DNA of 64,000 bases, taken from contig JASWJB010000127.1 of NCBI GenBank assembly GCA_032433595.1, forward strand, positions 1 through 64,000, given 5' to 3'. Origin of the DNA: Conoideocrella luteorostrata. Lineage: Eukaryota > Ascomycota > Sordariomycetes > Hypocreales > Clavicipitaceae. The notes below the pieces were generated by a model that made no database searches, was not told the DNA's origin, and saw only the letters and a list, made by a program, of their open reading frames with translations. A program made the translations under genes and the position numbers. Shown piece after piece: positions 47,233 through 58,200 of this stretch. The first letter of the stretch is position 1, and each line of letters starts with the position of its first letter.

Positions 47233-47260
47233 GACCTGACCTGACCTGACCTGACCTGTC
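47233..47260. repeat. (CCTGA)n pentamer repeat
   Basis: Five tandem copies of CCTGA (TGACC in another register), non-coding. Confidence 0.8.
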
Positions 47261-49187
47261 CCCTTGCTGGCAAGCAAGGTCCTGCAAGTATTATGATTGT
47301 ACTCCGTAGAAGCACTCAAGATGTTCAACGATGTCCTAGTTATTTGCCACTGCTACAACGGAGGGGTGGGACAGCTTGTCTGTGCATTGCCTTGTAGCGT
47401 CGACTCCACGTCCGTGTAATGTCAGCCTGATGCATACAGAGGCTTGCAGGTTTCTTGCAGGTTGCAGCAGGTAGCGGCAGGTTGCGGCATCCTGGTTCCC
47501 ACTTTCGATGTTAACACACAGCGCCGCTGCCGGATGCTGCGTCGACAGGTGGCCAACTTGTCCTCTTCAGTGGGTCTCAGCCGGTGGGCTTCGTTATCGA
47601 GGAATCATGTTAACTGGCTGGTGCTTCCTCTCGATTGAATAGACCAAATTTGATCCGATTCTCGCTTCATCAGATGACGATACCATGGCAGCCCAAGTAC
47701 ACTGGTTATTGTAGGGGCAAGGCACCACTCTGTAATGCGGAGAAAAGCCAAGCTCCTAGAGTGCGCATGTGTTGCATCTCATCTCAGCCTGATTCGACTC
47801 AAGGAGCCTCACATAGTATTGAGACGTGTAAGAACGTGTGAGAGACAGGATTTTGGATACTGGCACGACTGGATCAATGTTTCCGCAGAGCCATGACGAT
47901 CCCAAAGCCGCAGCAGCGAGTAGCAGCATCTCCAAGCTGGCCGCTGGCCACATGACTGACACTGGTGAACCACATCGCCCTTCACCTGCACAATTTAATG
48001 GAACCAGGCGAGGGCTCGCCAATCTGTACGATACATAGTTATTACGGAGCACGGAGCAGGTCCACATGCATTAACGGCCTGACTAGCAACTAGTAGGTAC
48101 CCTGGCAGCCTGGGCAGCATATTGGCCTGCCTGGACGCTTCAAAGCACGCAACTCGCCTCTCAGGGTTCCGGTGAAGTTAGCAAAGGGAGCACCGAGCCC
48201 TTGCCGTCGCGCGCCGAGGGCCAGGTCAAGGACAGTCAGGACCCAGCCGCCCAGTGAAGAAGGGATCGCGCCCGGTCCATCTAATCCTGGTTGTTTGCTG
48301 CTGCTCTCTCTTGGCTCCTCATGGCCCTGGTCTGTCCTTTGTCTGAGCCGTAAATCCGTACTTGCGCGCTTCGTGCCTGGTTGGCTGACGGGTTGTCGTC
48401 GCCCTTTGGATGTTTCTTTTTCCCTTTGAATTTTCAAGACCTTTGCTTCATCTACGCCATCCTCTTTGCTCTTCGTCTGCTTTGCTTTGCTTCGTTTTTC
48501 TCTTTTCTCTTTTCTTTTCTTTTCTTTTCTTTTTTTTTTGGTACTGTGCTGCGCTGCCTTTCCGCTTGGGCTGCCTGATACCAATGCTCATTTCGGCATC
48601 TGGCCTCCCCTACTGGTCATTCCATGCCATTTGCGGCTACAACATCTGAGAAGTATGCGTTTCTGTTAGCGCCCCCGGCCTATCCATCCATTCAGCCCTC
48701 CTCCAACCACCCAACCCCATCTTTCCATCCATCCCCCTCCTCAAATCCAATGCCAATGCCGGCACCATCTTAGCCTATCCTGTCCCGGGCTTTGGAATCA
48801 GATATTACCACGACATCCACCACCACCGTCACCGCGACAGCCAGCTGTGCAGACTGACCATCCATCTTCCAAGAGTCTTCCACGACGACAACACTTTCCC
48901 GCAGCGGGCCGCTCCTCCTTGATTCTACTATCCAAACCCCGGAACGTTGAACTTGCACAATACATGTGATTAGGTTGCTTCAGGAGCTGACATGACCTGT
49001 GCCAGGCTTCGTTAGTCCGGCTTTGGCTTAACCGACTCTAGTCCTCGCCTGGACGTTGCTCTCGCTCGAGTCCGTTGAGAGACGTTGGTCCAGAATTCAC
49101 GAACTTGCACCTCTACTTCCTCGATCCCCGAGTCTGTCTACAATTGCCTGAAGCAGGAGTACCGGCGTGTGTAAAGGGCTGACCATC

Positions 49188-51564
49188 ATGGACGGCTATA
49201 ACCGACCTGTTGGCTTCTCGGAGCGGAGGGGAAGCATCTTAACCGAGGAACTGGCGCTCAATACCGCAAACACCACCTTGAACAATCCCAGAATAGAGAA
49301 GCTGCCGCAACAGCAGGCTCGACAGATTAGAGGACCGCCGACCCCTAGCATACCCACGCCCGCGACAGACTTTGACCAGCAGCTGACTGGCTCCCCACCG
49401 CCGCCTCCGACTCCGGCAGCATCGCCAGGTCCCGCGCATTGTCAGCCTGATTGGAGTGATGCTGCCGATGACGAGGACTTCTTCCTCGCCAAAGTCCGTC
49501 AACATTTTAAGAATTGCTCAGGGCCCCAGCGAACAAGAGTACTGGCCGATTTACTCAACCTCTGCACGAGCCAGCAGTTGAGTTTCGTTCACCAATTTGT
49601 CAGCCCGCTTCTGAAGAAAGACCCTTTTACAAGTTTACCGGATGAGTTATGCTTGAGAGTAAGATCCGGCAGCGGTGTCCTCTTTCGCTGCAGCAGTAGC
49701 GGTCGTAAACAGTGCAGCACGTAACTGACTCTCTACCGTGCAGATTTTGTCCTTCATCGATGATCCGAAAGTATTGGCCCGGGCGTCTCAAGTATCCAAA
49801 AGATGGAGAGACCTCCTCAGTGATGACATGACGTGGAAAAACCTCTGTGTCAAACACGACTATGATCGTCGCTTATCAGAGATCAATGCCCCATCCCCCA
49901 TTTTACCTACGAGGCCGGCAGCTCATGCTTTGGTCAATGCCGACTATGAGATGACGGCCAGCAATAGTTTTCCCGGCACACATCCGCTACCTGGCCGCGG
50001 TTCGGGATCCCGCAGCTTTGACGGCACCACAAGACGACCTCCACTTCGGTCGTACAAGTCTCACTTCAAGCAGCGGTATTTAGTAGAGGCTGCATGGAGA
50101 TCGGGAGGTACTAGTGTTCATAGAAACATTACACAAGAGGGCGGCGTTGTTACTAGCCTACACTTGACTCCGAAATACATCATTGTGGCTCTGGATAATG
50201 CCAAGATTCACGTTTTTGATACCAACGGGGATAACCAGCGCACGCTGCAAGGACACGTTATGGGTGTCTGGGCCATGGTGCCGTGGGAAGACACCATGGT
50301 CAGCGGCGGCTGTGATCGGGATGTCCGTGTGTGGGACCTGAAGACTGGGTGAGTGCAACTGACTTTTTAAACCTGGGGCTGCCTTGAAGGATCGGACGTA
50401 CTGACCGATGCTTGCTCTCAGTGCCTGCCTTCACACACTACGTGGACATACGTCCACTGTTAGATGTCTCAAGATGGCTGATGCAGATACCGCCATTTCT
50501 GGATCTCGCGACACGACTTTACGCATTTGGGATATTAAGACGGGCTTATGTCGCAATGTGCTTGTTGGGCACCAGTCGAGTGTGCGCTGTCTGGAAATCA
50601 AAGGCGATATCGTGGTATCCGGCAGTTACGACACTTTCGCTAGAGTGTGGAGTATATCAGAAGGACGATGCCTCCAGACCCTGCAAGGCCACTTTAGTCA
50701 GATCTATGCCATCGCTTTTGATGGCAAGCGGGTAGTCACGGGCAGTCTGGATACCAACGTCAGAGTTTGGGATCCTGTTTCAGGGTGAGTGTTGACCCAC
50801 GAGATGACAGCATACAAACCTTCCTCCTTCTTGGTAAAAAAAAAAATAAAAGACAAAAAGAACAGAAAGCTAACAATCTTACCAAGTGAATGCCTTGCTA
50901 TTTTGCAAGGACATACATCCCTCGTCGGACAGCTACAGATGCGTGGAGACACTCTGGTCACTGGTGGATCCGATGGATCAGTTCGAGTGTGGTCGTTGGA
51001 AAAGATGTGTCCCATTCACCGTCTCGCCGCGCATGACAACAGCGTGACCAGTTTGCAGTTTGATGACACCCGTGTTGTCAGTGGTGGTAGTGATGGCCGC
51101 GTCAAGATTTGGGATCTCAAAACCGGCCACCTAGTCCGAGAGCTTATTGCTCAAGGGGAAGCAGTTTGGCGTGTCGCTTTCGAGGACGAAAAATGCATCG
51201 CACTGGCTCTGAGACAAGGTCGCACAGTGATGGAGGTAGGTTTAAGCCGCACTTTCGTCTTTATTCAGACTTCTAGAGCCGACGCTAACAAGTTTTGTTC
51301 ACTTAGGTCTGGTCTTTTTCGCCTCCCGATGAGCAGCTGTATGACCGACCTCTCTCGCTAAGAGAGCGTGAGCTGCAGGACAACCCTCAGAGACCACTGA
51401 GTGCCATGGCTCTCGATTATCGATCCAGTGACCCGGTCACCATTGCGACTGCAGCATCAACCCGGGAAACCCAAGACGTTGATATGCAAGACGCTGAAGC
51501 AGCAGCCGGCCCTTCCACGGCTCCACTCCCGGGTGCGAACAAGACATTTTTTCACGACGACTGA
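49188..51564 (+). CDS. F-box / WD40 substrate receptor (Cdc4/Fbw7-like)
   Basis: Five exons: 49188-49658, 49744-50348, 50422-50784, 50887-51235 and 51307-51564; introns 71-102 nt; product 681 aa. The N-terminus (MDGYNRPVGFSERRGSILTE) is disordered. The F-box is at about 148-195 (FTSLPDELCLRILSFIDDPK ... WKNLCVKH), split by the first intron. About eight WD repeats follow (TLQGHVMGVWAM, TLRGHTSTVRCL, VLVGHQSSVRCL, TLQGHFSQIYAI, ILQGHTSLVGQL, RLAAHDNSVTSL, plus two weaker blades), as in Cdc4/Fbw7. The tail holds a PQRPLSAMALDY segment. It should bind Skp1 through the F-box and phosphorylated substrates through the propeller, forming an SCF ubiquitin ligase. I cannot separate a Cdc4 orthologue from the Neurospora FWD-1 type with certainty. 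Confidence 0.9.
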
Positions 51565-52615
51565 GCTTGCTTGGGATAGAAAATAAGTCAACAGGCTTGA
51601 CATGACTACGACTTTTTACATAACTTCTTCTACAGGAAAGAAGCACAAACACAACTTTTATATGCTTTTCAACAAACAGCACTAGCTCCGGGGTATAGAA
51701 CTCTGTGAGGATCGGCAGGGAGCATGTTACAATAGGCGTTGCGTTATTACATGATTGATACGTGTATGGCTTTTGCTGGGTTGGAAGAACTTTCAATACA
51801 TATTACGCATGGGGGCTACAGCAAAGTTTTTGGGTGGAATTACTGTGAATGGAGTCAGAACGGGGAGTCTAGGGAGCCTAGCCCGCTATTCTGGGCTGGA
51901 TTATACCATTGTTAGCTATAATACCACGACATGAACTACTTTGTGCTGATGTTTGAATGCCATGGTTCGACTGTATGAAGTGTTTCCTGTGACTCAGCTT
52001 CAAAATGTACAAAAGGTAGGCACCCCCTCCGTAGAAGTGCTCTTATTGGGTCTGGACCCATGTCAGGATCAAAATCTGCTACCTTTTTTTTGTAGTTCGT
52101 AAACCCCCCGGGAACTAATGAAAGTACCATCCCTGGAGAACGTGGTCGCCTGAAGGGTTCACTACATAAATTAAAAAAAATCACAGGATGTGCGAAAATT
52201 CCCGCAGGTATTCGCTCGTTCAGCGGAGGGTACGGAGTAACTAACTTGGTTGAGCCCTGGGCCAGCTGGGGCTACAGTTACCTTACCCATTGCTGTCTTA
52301 TCTCCCATAAATTCTACCCCGTAACTAGCGCCGGAATGGCTTATCCCAACCCATGTTCAAGCCTGCAGTCAGTCCATCAGTTTAGATAAATGGCTGCCAA
52401 ACCGGTCGTCGGACTCCCGATGTCGCATCACGTGCTGGCGAAGCTAGAGCTTGTTTAGGGCTAGCGCTATCCAACAGAGAGCTCAACGCTCAACACTGTG
52501 AAATTTCGGAGAGCTCCATGTCGGCGGGTTGCGCAGATAGATCTCTCTTCTTCTAGATTATCATCAACCTCCTGCTTTCCAATTGAACAGAGGTCATCAC
52601 CACACTCCCTGCGCC
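51565..52615. other. Intergenic between the F-box gene and PDA1
   Basis: 1.05 kb; no supported gene. TACGGAGTA at 52231-52239. The last 100 bp form the leader of PDA1. Confidence 0.55.
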
Positions 52616-54135
52616 ATGTTCTCCAGAGCCCTCCGAGTTTCTAGGGCGTTGCCTGTGCGTGCCAGGGCCCAGGCTCCTTTTGTTCTGGCCAAGCGATCCG
52701 TTACCACAGACGCTGCGTCAGCCTCGCTGCACAATGGTGTTCCTGAGGTAAGTTTTCTGCGACAGTTTCATTCATGCTTGTCAGTCATGTCAACAACAAT
52801 TGGCAAGTAACTTGATACCGAAGCATATGTAAGTGCAAGGGCTATACAACTGAATTGAGTCACTGACAAAATTTCCCGATACAGTCCGAAGACGAGCCCT
52901 TCCAGGTCACCCTGAGCGATGAGAGCTTCGAGACCTACGAATTGGACCCCCCTCCTTACACCATCGAAGTGACCAAGAAGGAGCTGAAGCAGATGTACTC
53001 TGACATGGTCACTATTAGGTACGATTTGACAACCCCGAGATCGTCATGCATTGGCTTTTTCACAGAGGTGGAGCAACTTTTGCTGATAATCCCGCAGACA
53101 GATGGAAATGGCCGCCGACCGCCTGTACAAGGAAAAGAAGATCCGTGGTTTCTGTCACTTGTCTACTGGACAGGAGGCTGTTGCCGTCGGTATCGAGCAT
53201 GCCATCACCAAGGCCGACGATGTGATTACCGCTTACCGATGCCATGGCTTCGCCCTGATGCGAGGTGGCACCGTTCGATCCATCATTGGCGAGCTTCTCG
53301 GAAGACGTGAGGGTATTGCTTACGGCAAGGGTGGCTCTATGCACATGTTCTCCAAAGGCTTCTACGGTGGCAACGGTATCGTTGGTGCTCAGGTTCCTGT
53401 CGGCGCTGGTCTGGCTTTCGCCCATAAGTACAATGATAGCAAGACTGCTAGTGTTATCCTGTATGGTGATGGTGCCAGTAATCAGGGCCAGGTGTTTGAG
53501 GCTTTCAACATGGCTAAGCTGTGGAACCTTCCCGCTCTATTCGGCTGCGAGAGTGAGTGTGCCCTTTTGATCTTGGTCTACACAGCATTACTTTATTGAA
53601 TCCGTGACATAAGCTAACTGTACAAGACAACAAATACGGCATGGGCACGTCCGCCGCACGTTCTTCCGCATTGACCGACTACTACAAGCGTGGACAGTAT
53701 ATCCCAGGACTGAAGGTTAACGGCATGGACGTCCTGGCTGTCAAGGCTGCAGTCAAGTACGGCAAGGAATGGACCGGCTCCGACAAAGGTCCTATGGTTC
53801 TCGAGTACGTCACCTACCGCTATGGTGGTCACTCCATGTCCGACCCCGGTACCACCTACCGCACCCGTGAGGAAATCCAGCGCATGCGATCCACCAACGA
53901 TCCTATCGCCGGATTGAAGCACAAGATCCTGGACTGGGAGGTCACCACCGAGGATGACTTGAAGAAGATCGACAAGGAGGCTCGAAGCCACGTCAACGAG
54001 GAGGTTGCTATTGCTGAGGCTATGGCTGTTCCTGAGGCAAAGCCCTCTATTCTGTTTGAGGATATCTATGCCCGTGGTACTGAGCCCAGCCACATCCGCG
54101 GCCGTACCCCTGATGAGAACCACTACTTTGTCTAA
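52616..54135 (+). CDS. PDA1: Pyruvate dehydrogenase E1 component, alpha subunit
   Basis: Four exons: 52616-52747, 52885-53018, 53098-53552 and 53627-54135; introns 137, 79 and 74 nt; product 409 aa. The first exon is an Arg/Ala/Ser-rich mitochondrial leader ([20 protein letters not shown]). The thiamine-diphosphate motif runs from [20 protein letters not shown] to [21 protein letters not shown] and [10 protein letters not shown] are active-site loops, and the regulatory phosphorylation loop [16 protein letters not shown] keeps its serines. The subunit decarboxylates pyruvate in the mitochondrial matrix with the beta subunit, feeding acetyl-CoA to the TCA cycle. Length and motifs match fungal PDA1. 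Bias for C-ending codons in conserved parts suggests strong expression. Confidence 0.96.
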
Positions 54136-54767
54136 GCGCCGTACCAAAAACCCTGTTTGGACATAAAAAAAAACTACGATACCTAGACCTTGTGTGTGGA
54201 GTATGGGTTGTGGCCAAACTTCTTTCTATAATGATTCCTTGGACTTTTCACCTTTTGTACTATAATCCTTCAGATAGAGAGGACCGGAGAGCTCAAATCT
54301 AAGCATGCTTCTTTGTTGTACTGTCTGTGCCACCAGAAGAAAAGGGTTCTTGAAAGTGAGGGAAACTAAATTCATGTGACTGTGTTTTGTGACAAGGACT
54401 TTGGATTTACGAGTTATTATAATCTAATCCTGCCACGGGAAAAAAACAAAAGCAAAAAAAAAAAAAACCAGCCAACACTTCTAGATGGGTCTCTTAGTTA
54501 ACAAGCAGCCGAGCGGCGCCTTCTACAGTCTGTGTCCATGAATTTCCAACCCCCAGAGTCGCGTTGCGGCACGCAAGCTGGGTTGGAAATTATTGCACCC
54601 GCACTACTCCGTATACATCGAGACATCGCCTCTGGGTAGAGACCCGCAGGAACTTCAGCCCCACGTGATAGGCCCTGCGGACGTGACTTCTTTCTCTGGC
54701 GCGAAACCCATTAACGCGCTCCTGCCTGTTAGCGGCGCGTCAAGGTGCTTGCTAACTAGTTGTATTA
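54136..54767. other. Intergenic PDA1 / DNA ligase
   Basis: 632 bp: the PDA1 3' region (A-rich run at 54,455-54,468) and the ligase promoter. TACTCCGTA at 54605-54613. No gene seen. Confidence 0.6.
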
Positions 54768-57700
54768 ATGGCAGCATTCTCCTACAGTGCACCCATCGTG
54801 AGTTCAAGTCAACAATTATTTTCTCCAGCCTCTTTCACGCTGGCTTCTAGGAAAGGAATTGGGAATATTTTTCGCCGCTCACTGGTACAGTTGCCACTTG
54901 CGACACATCGTATCATGGCACCGCCGAAGCAGGCGACACTGGGGTATGTAAAAGGCCAGAGCACTTTGGGGTGCGTGAAATCGGACTGAAGTAGCACAGT
55001 CCTGGTATTTGCTACGTTTACTATGCAAATTGCAAGTACTAATTTTGCTCCCCCCCTTGGTATAGGAAATTTTTTGGGGCAAAGAGCCCGGCGCCTCGGC
55101 AGCAGACGAAGCTTGCCTTTGCGACGAGGACCTTATCTGCTGACGCTGAGGACGAGGATGTGAGCGCTAAGGAGAATACAGATCCGGATTGTGGTATGAT
55201 ATATGAACCATGATCGTGGTTGATTACTCTGTCCGCGAATTCGTTATTGACTCTCTTCGGCGGTAGACTCAAAGAAGCGATCCCGACTTCCAAGCCAGAA
55301 CGGTGTTGTTAAAGCCGAAGACGATGAGGACGAGGGCCCTGTAGTGAAGAGGGCGCGGCGAAGTAGAGTCAAGTTCGAGGAGGATGAAGAGGAGGAGGTT
55401 GTTCAAGCAGTACCTAAGAAGGAAGTCGTGGAGGATACAAAAATTAAACAATCCGTGGAGGCTGCCCAGACGAAAGAAGAAGTCGAAGATGCGAAAGTCA
55501 AACTAAGGGATAGTCCGGATACCGACAGCAAACCGATAAAGGCATCAGATGATGAATTTAAAGAGGAGGCGGCTTCAGAATCCGGCTCCGAGGCTGAAGG
55601 GGAGGCGGAGATTGACGAAAAGCCAGAAGTCGCTGCAAAAGCCAGAGAAAAAGTGCAAACACAGCTCAAAACTAAGAGCAAGCATCCTTACCCTGATTGG
55701 AAACCCAAAAGCCCTGTTCCATACGCCGCATTGTGTGAAACCTTCTCATTGATTGAGATGACCACAAAGCGGTTGATTATCATGGAGCACTGTTCGCTGT
55801 TTCTACGACAAGTGATGCGACTAACTCCAGATGACTTGCTGCCGACCGTTTTGTTGATGATCAACAAGCTCGCTCCAGATTACGCTGGCATTGAGCTCGG
55901 AATTGGCGAGTCACTGATTATGAAGGCCATTGGCGAGACGACTGGTCGTAGCTTGCAAGTCATCAAGGCAGACCAAAAGGAGATTGGGGATTTGGGTCTC
56001 GTGGCGGTCAAGAGCAGATCAACCCAGCCCACCATGTTCAAGCCAAAGCCACTTAGTGTTAGGGGTGTGCATCAGGGGTTGATGGGTATTGCCACTGTCA
56101 CTGGTAATGGCGCACAGGGTAGAAAAGTTGACGGCATCAAGAAGCTCTTGTCTGCGGCTGATGCGCACTCGACCACGAAAGCTGACATCACAAAGGATAA
56201 GGGCGGGCCAAGTGAAGCTAAATATATTATTAGATTTCTCGAGGGCAAGTTGAGGCTTGGCCTTGCTGAAAGGACTGTGCTTGTGTCCCTGGCCCAGGCT
56301 ATCGTCTGCCATGAAGCTGATCAAAAGGGCAAGATTCCTAGCACAACTGAGATGGAGAATGGCGAGTCTATTCTCAAGACAGTGTATAGCGAATTGCCTA
56401 GCTACGATGCTATTATCCCCGCTGTCCTTGAGCACGGTATTATGAAATTGAGGGAGAGCTGCAAGCTGCGGCCTGGTGTCCCTCTGAAACCCATGTTGGC
56501 AAAGCCCACGAAAGCCATCACGGAAGTCTTGGATCGATTTGAAGGTCAAAAGTTCACATGCGAGTACAAATATGACGGTGAGAGAGCTCAAATCCATTAC
56601 GTGGCCAAGGATGCACCGCAAGAATTAAGCCAGGAGACCGCTGGAGCTGCGAAAGCGGCCGCCGATGGAGTGGCCAGCATCTTCTCAAGAAACTCCGAGG
56701 ATCTGTCCAGAAAATACCCCGATATTCTGGCCAAACTACACACTTGGGTCAAGGATGATACCAAGAGTTTTGTGTTGGATTGCGAAACAGTGGCATGGGA
56801 TGTAACTGAAAGGAAGGTGCTGCCTTTCCAGCAATTAATGACGCGGAAAAAGAAGGATGTCAAAGTGGAGGATGTCAAAGTCAAGGTTTGCGTGTTTGCT
56901 TTCGACTTGTTGTACCTGAATGGCCAGCCAGTTGTTGAGAAGTCGCTCCGGGAGCGCCGGGAACTGCTTCACAAGTCATTTACACCTACAGAAGGCGAGT
57001 TCGCGTTTGCTACATGCATGGATGGCCAAGAGCTTGACGAGATCCAACTGTTTCTCGATGAGAGTGTCAAGGCCTCCTGCGAAGGGCTGATGGTGAAGAT
57101 GCTGGACGGGACGGAGAGTGGGTATGAGCCCAGCAAACGCAGTCGAAACTGGCTCAAGGTAAGCTATCTAAAGACTCACCTCGACGGACAGCCCAGTCCA
57201 ACCCCAGTCCAGGCCCGCAACTTTGCTAATATGTCGATCTTCAGGTCAAGAAGGATTATCTACTTGGGTTAGGTGATTCGCTAGATCTCGTCGTTCTGGG
57301 CGCATACCACGGGAGAGGAAAGCGCACATCCGTCTACGGCGCTTTCTTACTCGCCTGCTACAACCCAGCTACTGATACATATGAAACAGTATGCAACATC
57401 GGAACGGGGTTCTCCGAACAGGTCCTTGAGGAACTGCACGCACAGCTCTCACAAATAGTCATTGACCGTCCCAAGCCGTTCTACCAGCATTCCTCTGGCG
57501 GCCAGCACCAACCAGATGTGTGGTTCGAGCCTCGACACATATGGGAAGTCAAGACTGCTGACTTGACGTTGAGTCCTCGCTACAAAGCTGGTTGCAAGGA
57601 GGGCGTGGACCCCGCCGGGCAGAAGGGTATCAGTTTACGGTTCCCCCGATTTATCAAGATACGTGATGATAAGAAACCCGATGAGGCAACCAGCAGTAGG

Positions 57701-57781
57701 CAGGTTGCTGAGATGTACAGGAAGCAGGAGAGTGTGACGAAGAACAAGGGACCGTCTGTGGATGACGATTTCGAGTATTAG
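54768..57781 (+). CDS. CDC9: DNA ligase I (ATP-dependent), probable nuclear and mitochondrial forms
   Basis: Four exons: 54768-54943, 55066-55193, 55267-57158 and 57245-57781; introns 122, 73 and 86 nt; product 910 aa from the first ATG. An internal in-frame ATG at 54915 would give 861 aa beginning MAPPKQATLGKFFGAKSP, the normal nuclear start with a PCNA-binding-like QxxLxxFF box (QATLGKFF). The upstream 49 residues (FTLASRKGIGNIFRRSLVQL) are basic, Ser-rich and free of acidic residues, like a mitochondrial leader. After an acidic linker come the DNA-binding domain, the adenylation domain with KYDGER (nucleophile K536), and the OB-fold end (ISLRFPRFIKIRDDKKPDEA). It joins Okazaki fragments and closes excision-repair nicks. 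Start choice is the only uncertainty. Confidence 0.92.
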
Positions 57782-58200
57782 ATGGGCGTAGTTACTACAC
57801 ATAGTTGTAGATTTTCTTTTTTTTTCTTTTCACTTTTTCTGGGGCACCATGTATAGGTCTAGCCACGAGATGAAGCTAATGTATGAATTAATGCTGGCTT
57901 CCTAACCTTGTTACTTTTAGTTGTTGGTCTGCTTGTTTGTTTATTTGTCCTTCCTGTAAATCAAGCCAAAACATGTGTAACTGGTTGTTACTCTGTTCAT
58001 AATTCAAAATGGACTTGTAAAACAAGCCTGGTTTGCACCTCAACCCATCGACTCATCGACTCATCAACTCACCATCTCACCATCTCATTAACACATACAT
58101 ATCTATCGTTTGCTCCGGCTACGCTACAATGATTATGGTTCTACAAAATTTGTATCCAAGAAATTAAAAAGGACTAGAGAATTACAAATCCAGGCAAGAC
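57782..58200. other. Convergent region between ligase and CLC genes
   Basis: 419 bp, with T-rich stretches and tandem ATCGACTC/CACCATCT units at 58,045-58,088. No gene seen. Confidence 0.6.

Larger units (their letters stand above)
43938..49187. other. Gene-poor 5.2 kb upstream of the F-box/WD40 gene
   Basis: No gene I can support on either strand. It contains an A/G-rich tract at 44,507-44,600, an orphan TATAAAA at 45363-45369 with no clear ORF after it, TACGGAGTA words at 45384, 45602, 46189, 46451, 46458 and 47300, a CCTGA pentamer array at about 47,233-47,258, and CAGGTTGC-type repeats at 47,445-47,490. The last 800 bp (48,400-49,187) are rich in C and T and probably include the 5' untranslated region of the next gene. 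Confidence 0.55.

Noticed and set aside
46630..47328. Overlapping frames on both strands
   Set aside because: No start context, no homology, repeat-containing; not supported.
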